DNA of 64,000 nt from Pseudocercospora fijiensis CIRAD86 (lineage: Eukaryota > Ascomycota > Dothideomycetes > Mycosphaerellales > Mycosphaerellaceae): NCBI RefSeq assembly GCF_000340215.1, contig NW_006921542.1, positions 1,392,267-1,456,266 on the forward strand. Reading direction: 5' to 3'. The translations under genes and the position numbers were made by a program. Shown piece by piece: positions 57,568 to 64,000 of this stretch (its first letter is position 1; every line of letters begins with the position of its first letter). Under the pieces are notes generated by a model. It searched no databases. It saw nothing but the letters and a program-made list of their open reading frames with translations, and was not told the DNA's origin.

Positions 57568-57890
57568 GAAAGTCGTCGAATTAAGGAAAAAAGTGTATTA
57601 TAAAGGTGTATAAAGGCGCGCGCGGAGCGAGGGTGTTGTAGAGGTGGTAGATCTAGAGTATAGAGATGTAGGTATCGATACGAAGGTTAAATGTAGCGAG
57701 AGAGGTGGTGTTGCGGTATCGCTAGGTGGTGGAGTAAGCGTCGCGCGAGCCTGTATTGTAGTAATATTGGAGTAAGGAAAGACGGTAGGTACGGCCAAAA
57801 AAGGCAGGTACGGCAAAGTTTGAAATACAGCCGGTATACACAGCCGGTACAGCAACAGGCGAAAGCCTCCTCCAAATAAATAGCCGGCGT
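57568..57890. promoter_or_regulatory. Less-mutated pocket, probable former promoter of the H3-like gene
   Basis: Within fully mutated surroundings this 320-bp stretch keeps many TG and CA (gaggtggtag, gttgtagag, cacagccgg). It lies directly upstream of the minus-strand H3-like pseudogene. Promoter role is inferred from position only; no motif was proven. Confidence 0.35.
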
Positions 57891-58860
57891 AATAATAGTG
57901 TCCTACTACAGTATAGATATTCTTCAGTAATGCCTTTACTAGCTATAGTAATCTTACAATCAACCTAGGCCTATCACTAGGAAATATAAGAAATATTAGG
58001 CAGGCTATACTAAACAAGCTAGTTATTTAGTAGGAAAAGGCCTACTACTGTCTCTATATACCGGCTACGAGTGCCGGCTATTGCTCTAAATTTAACTCTA
58101 CCCTATCTCGGAGGCTAAGGTACCGAGCGGAAACCCTATAGCTTATATTTACTCGGTTGTCGTAGAGCGCTTATAGGTAAGGTATTAGAAAAGAGTATAA
58201 AAAGTACGAGAAGAGTATCCTAGTATTATAGTAGCTGCCTAGAAAGCACCGACAAGTCCTATAAGCTAGCCGCTATACTATAAAGTAATATCGGATTTAA
58301 GTTGCCTTAGTAGTAGGGGCCCCTAGCGAAGTAGGTCGCCTAGTTAGCCGCCTATTTAGCCGTATAACGTAATATCTTAGGGACTCCCGCGGAGGCTATA
58401 TATAGCAGAACAATACGTTATATATTAATATACGAACGACGGGACTATACTAAACTACGCGTATACGTATACGGACGATAGTAAGCGAGATATATAGAGT
58501 CGTAGGATAGATCCGAGTAGTAGGAAGGAACCAGAAAGTAGGGAAGAGCTAGGAGAAACATATTTGCTTAAGAGCGGTTAAACGAGTTCGTATACGCGCG
58601 CTACGTAAGTTAGCTAGGAGATAAAGGCGCTACGAGATGGCGGATAAGCAGGATACGTACGCGCGTACTTAGCGCGTAGGGAAGGACCTAAAAGTAGAGG
58701 TTTACTAAGAAGTTAGTAAGTAGGATATACGTACTTACGCTTACGTATCGGACGCGCTAGACGGCCGTAGGGCGGAATACTAAGGAAGGGGCTCTCCCTC
58801 TAAGGTATCCTTCTTCCTTTCTTCGTAGTTCGTCTTATAGAGATAGTAGCTATATTAATT
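57891..58860. other. RIP-mutated DNA, probably including the 5' LTR of the second Ty3/gypsy element
   Basis: No coding domain seen. The stretch from about 58,340 to 58,860, directly before the gag region, is where the 5' LTR is expected, but the matching 3' LTR lies beyond the window so its limits cannot be set. Confidence 0.4.
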
Positions 58861-59782
58861 TAGTATTCCCTTTAGTTTAGTTTAAAGTTTCGTATATATT
58901 CTTACTACTTAGCCTCCGACCCTTATATTACAAACTGCCTTAAAAAAACGCCTCTATTAAGATAGATACGCCCGAAGAATACATTTAAAATATAAGACCT
59001 AACGAAGTACCCGATTTTTTAAGCTTAGTATAGAATAAAATCCCCGCTACGCGCGAGTAGCTAGATTACGCCTACGCTACCGACCTAGAACTACTCGCTA
59101 ACCTGCTTAAGGCTTATAAAGATACTACTCGTTTCCTCTCGGTCTCCCGTACTAGCCTTAGTACGGCTCTTAACGACGCGAATACTTCTATCGTAGAAAA
59201 AGAAGACGAGGTAGGCCGCCTCTAGTCGTAGCTCGCCTCTACTCGCCTAAGCGCTACGGTACCCGCTTCTTACCTATTTATACCTACTTCGAATAAGAGT
59301 AAGAAGCTTAGCGACCCCGATTAGTATTCCCTTTAGTTTAGTTTAAAGTTTCGTATATATTCTTACTACTTAGCCTCCGACCCTTATATTACAAACTGCC
59401 TTAAAAAAAACGCCTCTATTAAGATAGATACGCCCGACGAATATATTTAAAATACAAGACCTAACGAAGTACCCGATTTTTTAAGCTTAGTATAGAATAA
59501 AATCCCCGCTACGCGCGAGTAGCTAGATTACGCCTACGCTACCGACCTAGAACTACTCGCTAACCTGCTTAAGGCTTATAAAGATACTACTCGTTTCCTC
59601 TCGGTCTCCCGTACTAGCCTTAGTACGGCTCTTAACGACGCGAATACTTCTATCGTAGAAAAAGAAGACGAGGTAGGCCGCCTCTAGTCGTAGCTCGCCT
59701 TTACTCGCCTAGACGCTACGGTACCCGCTTCTTACCTATTTATGCCTACTTCGAATAAGAGTAAGAAGCTTAGCGACCCTAA
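58861..59782 (+). repeat. 461-bp tandem duplication at the gag start
   Basis: 58,861-59,321 and 59,322-59,782 are near-identical copies starting 'tagtattccctttag'. They differ by one base in a poly-A run and by a few transitions, including C/T before A in opposite directions (aataCAttt versus aataTAttt; aaTAtaag versus aaTAcaag). The duplicated unit covers the leader and the first about 110 codons of gag. Confidence 0.85.
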
Positions 59783-60720
59783 ACGCTTTATCGGTAAGCG
59801 TAAAGTATACGAGGAATTTAAGATATAGGTTAAGATCCGCTTTCTCGCTAACGCCGACTACTACCCGACTAAAGCTTTAAAGACCGGATTTATGTTTTCT
59901 CTACTTAGTAGCTCTACCCTCGATTCCTACTATAGCCTCTTAGAAAATATAGAAACTACTACGACGGCTACTATCTAGAAGGCCCTCGACGCTAGTTTCC
60001 GCGACCCCGACTATAAGCAAACTACGTACCTAAACTTAGATAAACTTAAGCAAGCAAATAAGACCTACTAAGAATACTATACTGCCTTCTAATACGAGAT
60101 TAGGTACGCCGAATACCCTTCGGACGTCGCTAAGTAGATCTTAGTACGCGGTCTTAGTAAAGAAATAATACTATAAGTCCGCGATAAGGATACGGAGAAT
60201 CTAAATATTACCGAACGATATGCCTTACTTACGCGTATCGATAATACAACTCGAAACTTCGCGAAAATTATCGCTAACCGCGGAGGCGCCCGTACGAATA
60301 CTAGCCGCTTTACGTCGCCGTTCGCTATACTACTGTCGAAGTTATAGATAGCTTAGATACCGGCTTTAGTACTAGCTGCTACTATAGCCCTAATACCGCT
60401 AGGCGCCTAGCCTACCGCCGAACCGATAGATTTAAGCGCTACCTCGCTCGGCGCCTATCTACGCGCGCCTCTAGTAAATAGTAAGCTTTTAGAAGAAGAG
60501 AAGCAGCGTCGCCGTATAGTAGGAGAATGTATCTACTACGGAGTAAAAGGATATATTACTCGCCTCTACCTATCTCTCGTCGGCCGGCTTAATACGCTAA
60601 CGATATAGCGAGTCGCCGCCGCGAATATTACGACTCTAGATACGCCTTTACCGGCTAGCGCTACTCCGAGCGGCTAGGGAAAAGCTTAAACCTTATATAT
60701 AGTCGCTTATAGGGTTTATT
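58930..60720 (+). pseudogene. Gag of second Ty3/gypsy element
   Basis: A Gag-like frame with 'DADYYPTKALKTGFMFS'-type capsid sequence (about 59,850) and a CCHC knuckle at 60,528-60,569. There the first Cys (TGT) survives, while the second Cys, the His and the last Cys codons all read Tyr with spacing intact. The N-terminal 110 codons are duplicated in tandem. TAG/TAA occur throughout. Confidence 0.75.
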
Positions 60721-60842
60721 CGTTCTAAAACTAAGAGTATCTATTACTACCTTCCCTTTCTCTAGCTCGGCTATAGAGAAAGAGTTAGTCTACTAGCCTT
60801 GCGTAGTAGAAACGTTAATAGGAAATTAAAAGAAATTATTAA

Positions 60843-60979
60843 NNNNNNNNNNNNNNNNNNNNNNNNNNNNNNNNNNNNNNNNNNNNNNNNNNNNNNNNNN
60901 NNNNNNNNNNNNNNNNNNNNNNNNNNNNNNNNNNNNNNNNNNNNNNNNNNNNNNNNNNNNNNNNNNNNNNNNNNNNNNN
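60843..60979. other. Assembly gap (137 N)
   Basis: Run of N between the gag end and the pol region of the second Ty3/gypsy element. The protease region is probably hidden here or adjacent. Confidence 0.99.
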
Positions 60980-63900
60980 GAGAGAGCTCGGCTTAACGTT
61001 CTAAGACCGTATATACGCTCGGGAGTTAGAAATAGTAAATAGTACGACCGCGGCCGCCGGTAAAATAACCTAGATCTACTACTTATCTATTACTATCGGC
61101 CTATATACCGAATATATGGTATTTTTCCTTACGAAACTCCCGAAGACTTACCCCGTTATTCTTAGTCTTCCTTAGCTTAAAAAGTATAACCCGGTTATCG
61201 ACTAGGCCTTTAAATCTCTTTCCTTTACGAGTAAGCATTACGCTAAATACTGCTTTAACGAATCTAGTTTTACCTCCGATACTCCCTAAGATCGTACCGT
61301 ATTCGCTATTAGCGCGGCTACCTTCTCGCGTCTTACTCGCGATAAACGTACTTATATTTTCGCTATAATAATATAGGATATCGAGAAGGCTATCCGAAAG
61401 TTCGACGAAGAACTAACGGATTTAAGAACGAAACTACCGAAGGAGTATTAGTACCGACTCTACTAGTTTTCGAAGAAGAACGCCGATATTCTACTATCGT
61501 ACCGGCTAGGTATCGACTATAAAATCGAGCTAATCGACGGTAAGCGGCCGCCGTACGGTCCTTTCTACTCGATATCTCGAGATAAGCTCCTCGTACTAAA
61601 GAAATACCTAGAAGACAACTTATAAAAGGGCTCTATCCGCCCTAGTTCCTCCGAAGCGGCCGTACTAGTTATATTTGCCCGGAAACCTAGCGGAGGTCTC
61701 CGCTTCTACGTAGACTACCGGGGCCTTAACGCGTTAACGAAAAAGAACTACTACCTAATTCCTTTCTTAAACGAAACGCTCGAACGTCTTTCGAAAGCTC
61801 GCTAGTTTACTAAGCTCGACGTAATCGCCGCCTTTAACGCAATCCGTATTACCGAAGGAGACGAATAGTTAATAGCCTTCCGAACCCGTTACGGCCTTTT
61901 TAAATACCTAGTCTTACCGTTCGGGCTCTATAACGGACCTAGTACGTTCTAATTATATATTAATAATACGCTTAAAGAATTCCTAGACGCCTTCGTCTCG
62001 GTATATATAGACGATATCCTAATTTATAGCAAAACGAAAGCGGAATACTACGAATATATCGAAAAGGTACTTTAGAAACTCGTAGAAGCTAGACGATATA
62101 TCGATATCGATAAGTACGAATTCTATAAGTAAGAGGTAAAATTCCTCGGCCTTATTATCTCTTTAGAAGGTATTCGAATAGATCCCGGTAAGATCGAAGC
62201 CGTTCTAAACTAGGGAGTACTACGAAACGTAAAAGAAGTCTAGGGCTTCCTCGGTTTCGCTAACTTCTACTAGAGATTTATACGGAATTTTAGCGGAATC
62301 GCCCGTCTACTTATAGTACTTACGCGGAAAGACGTTAAATTTAAATAGTCTCCGGCCTATTAAGAAGCCTTCGACTAGTTACGGTAAAGTTTTACGACCG
62401 TACCGATCCTATAGTACTTCGACTTTAATAAAGAAACGCGCCTAGAAACCGATACTTCCGACGGTATAACTAGCGCCGTTCTCCTTTAACGAACGACCCT
62501 AGAAGATACGTAGCTACCTATAGCCTACCTTTCTAAGAAAATGTCCTCTATAGAATATAATTACGATATCTACGATAAGGAGCTCCTCGTAATCGTTAAG
62601 GCTTTCGAAGAGTAGCGTCTAGAACTCGAAGGTTCTAAGTTACCGATCTAGGTTAGCTTAGATTATAAGAACCTTATCTACTTTCTTAAGAGCAAAATCC
62701 TTAGCCGTAGGTAGGTACGCTAGAGTAAGTTTCTTTCCCGGTTTAACTTCGTTATTTAGTATACGCCCGGTAAAGTAAACTTATAGGCCGACGTACTTAC
62801 GAGGCGTAACGGAGACTCGCCTTTAGATCGAGGTCCGTAGCGTAAAGAGTAGTCTATCCTTAAAGAGTATAACCTTAGCTAGGAACTATATAAGCTCCTC
62901 GGAGACGACTTTACCGGCCTAGAGCCTCTCGTAGTATCCTTCGTACTAATAGCCGCTCCTACCTTTCTCGGAGATAACGATAGCTCGGACGACGAAGATA
63001 CGAGTTTAGAAAGCTTAGATAGCGACTAGGAAAGCGAAGAAGAAGTATAGAACCTCCTCGAACCTACCTAGCTCGAATAGTAGCTTACGATAGTATACGC
63101 CGAAGACGCTTTTACTAAAGGTCTAATTTACGCTTTACAGAACGAAGAATAGTTATACGAGAATATTTCTCTCTCGGAGTACGAGCTCCGTAGAACTCTA
63201 CTCCGAGCGCCCTATATAATATTTAGAAATGCCCTCTATATCCCGGATTTCGAGGATTTACGCGACTAGATTATACGTTCCACTTGTAACCCTCTCGGAA
63301 TAGTATATCCCGGTCGAGCTAAGATATTGTCTTAGCTCCGGAAGTAGTACTACTAGCCTAATCTATACCGAGATATCGACCGATTCGTTAAGAGCTACGT
63401 AGTATACCGTAGAGCGAAAGCAGATACGCGTAAGCCGTAAGGGCTACTAAAACCTCTTAAAGTCCCTCTACGACTATAGCAACACATTTTAATAGATTTT
63501 ATTATAGGCCTACCGAAAGGATCTGACTTTAATAGCCTCTAGTTTTAAAATATACTAGTCGTAGTTTGCCGCCTTACTAAACGTAAGAAGGTATTAAATA
63601 CCCGTAGCCTAACCGTAAAGAATACGGCTTAGGTCTTCTACCGGGATATATAGAAAGATATAGGCCTACCTAAATTAATTGTATCTAATCGCGGCCCGAA
63701 TTTCGTTACCCGTTTCTAGAAGCGCCTCTACGAGCGACTAAAAATTTAAGCGCGCCTTTTAACGGCTTACTACCCGTAGACCGACGGGAAAACTAAACGG
63801 GCTAACGCGTAGATCGAGCAAATTATTAGATACTTCTATAATTACTACTAAAATAACTAGCTAAGATTAACGCCTTCTATTAAATTTACTATTAATAATT

Positions 63901-64000
63901 AGGAGTCGGCTATAACCTAGACTACGCCCTTCTACGCTTCGACTAGATTTTACCCCCGAACCGGTATAAAACTAGTAGAAATTAAACTAGAGCCCCCGGT
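60980..64000 (+). pseudogene. Pol of second Ty3/gypsy element (RT, RNase H, integrase), partial
   Basis: Reverse transcriptase about 61,580-62,040, with '[10 protein letters not shown]', 'FTKLDVIAAF' and an intact YIDD box at 62,004-62,015. RNase H follows to about 62,800 ('[17 protein letters not shown]'). Integrase runs from about 63,220, with the Asp of 'ILIDFI' present, the second catalytic Asp changed to Asn (AAT at 63,687-63,689) and the Glu changed to Lys (AAA at 63,795-63,797). Both are G to A after T, as RIP on the opposite strand would give. Zinc-binding Cys/His before the core mostly read Tyr. Continues past the window. Confidence 0.85.

Larger units (their letters stand above)
55050..64000. 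other. RIP-mutated compartment 3 (runs off right edge)
   Basis: Same CpA/TpG loss. Contains a 47-bp satellite, an H3-like pseudogene, a less-mutated pocket at 57,568-57,890 and a truncated-by-window Ty3/gypsy element. Confidence 0.85.
58861..64000 (+). mobile_element. Second Ty3/gypsy LTR retrotransposon, RIP-inactivated, incomplete in window
   Basis: Gag (to about 60,720), an assembly gap, reverse transcriptase, RNase H and integrase lie in this order on the plus strand. The integrase C-terminal region and 3' LTR are beyond the edge. Sequence and arrangement differ from the chromovirus at 33,418, so it is another family. Confidence 0.8.

Noticed and set aside
57598..57855. Minus-strand 85-codon frame upstream of the H3-like pseudogene
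   Set aside because: Lies where the promoter would be, starts from TTG and is Thr/Pro/Leu-rich without a domain.
1..64000. Biosynthetic, toxin-immunity or antiviral gene cluster
   Set aside because: No enzyme, nuclease, NLR-type or CRISPR-like set of adjacent genes was found. Recognisable proteins are transposon proteins and a histone-like relic.

Overview
This window looks like part of a nuclear chromosome of a filamentous ascomycete (Pezizomycotina); the genus cannot be fixed from sequence alone. The main reason is repeat-induced point mutation (RIP). Three long stretches (about 4,960-24,281, 31,250-50,000 and 55,050-64,000) have almost lost CpA and TpG, are loaded with TpA, yet keep plentiful CpG. 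In them glutamine and tryptophan codons have become stops, Cys and His codons have become Tyr, and ATG has become ATA. No bacterial-style genes, CRISPR arrays, rRNA or tRNA genes were seen.

Layout. (1) 1-4,960: unmutated DNA with an edge-truncated Arg/Ser- and Pro-rich frame, many degenerate 95-140 bp tandem repeats, a 19-bp minisatellite and one small gene (3,520-4,068). (2) 4,960-24,281: RIP-mutated tandem arrays, then a Helitron (about 11,820-20,534, coding on the minus strand, Rep and PIF1 helicase recognisable) and a hAT transposon (about 20,628-24,281) whose right end is exactly where mutated DNA stops. (3) 24,282-31,250: unmutated island with one long intact gene of unknown function (26,491-28,968), whose 3' end is tandemly copied downstream, and a decayed gene (29,890-31,064). 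(4) 31,250-50,000: mutated DNA with a small Helitron derivative, a complete LTR chromovirus (33,418-40,192) and roughly 7 kb of degenerate satellite-like arrays. (5) 50,040-55,050: unmutated island with a THQ/THE-repeat membrane-protein candidate, a minisatellite-rich pseudogene carrying two RIP-type stops, and a frameshifted pseudogene. (6) 55,050-64,000: mutated DNA with a 47-bp satellite, a RIP-destroyed histone H3-like gene (56,913-57,567) and a second Ty3/gypsy element that runs off the right edge and contains a 137-base assembly gap.

What it adds up to. This is a transposon graveyard with gene-poor islands rather than a functional cluster. No mobile element here can encode its proteins: the Helitron HUH histidines, both gag zinc knuckles, the chromodomain tryptophans and part of one integrase triad are gone. 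The best single observation is the histone H3-like pseudogene: it has two recognisable introns, and the in-frame stops of its core all sit where histone H3 has invariant glutamines. A core histone-type gene was therefore duplicated into this compartment and inactivated by the genome's own repeat defence. Other points of note are the Helitron with asymmetric inverted ends and an internally deleted relative, tandem arrays that cross a RIP boundary, and signs of RIP-type damage in genes next to the mutated blocks.
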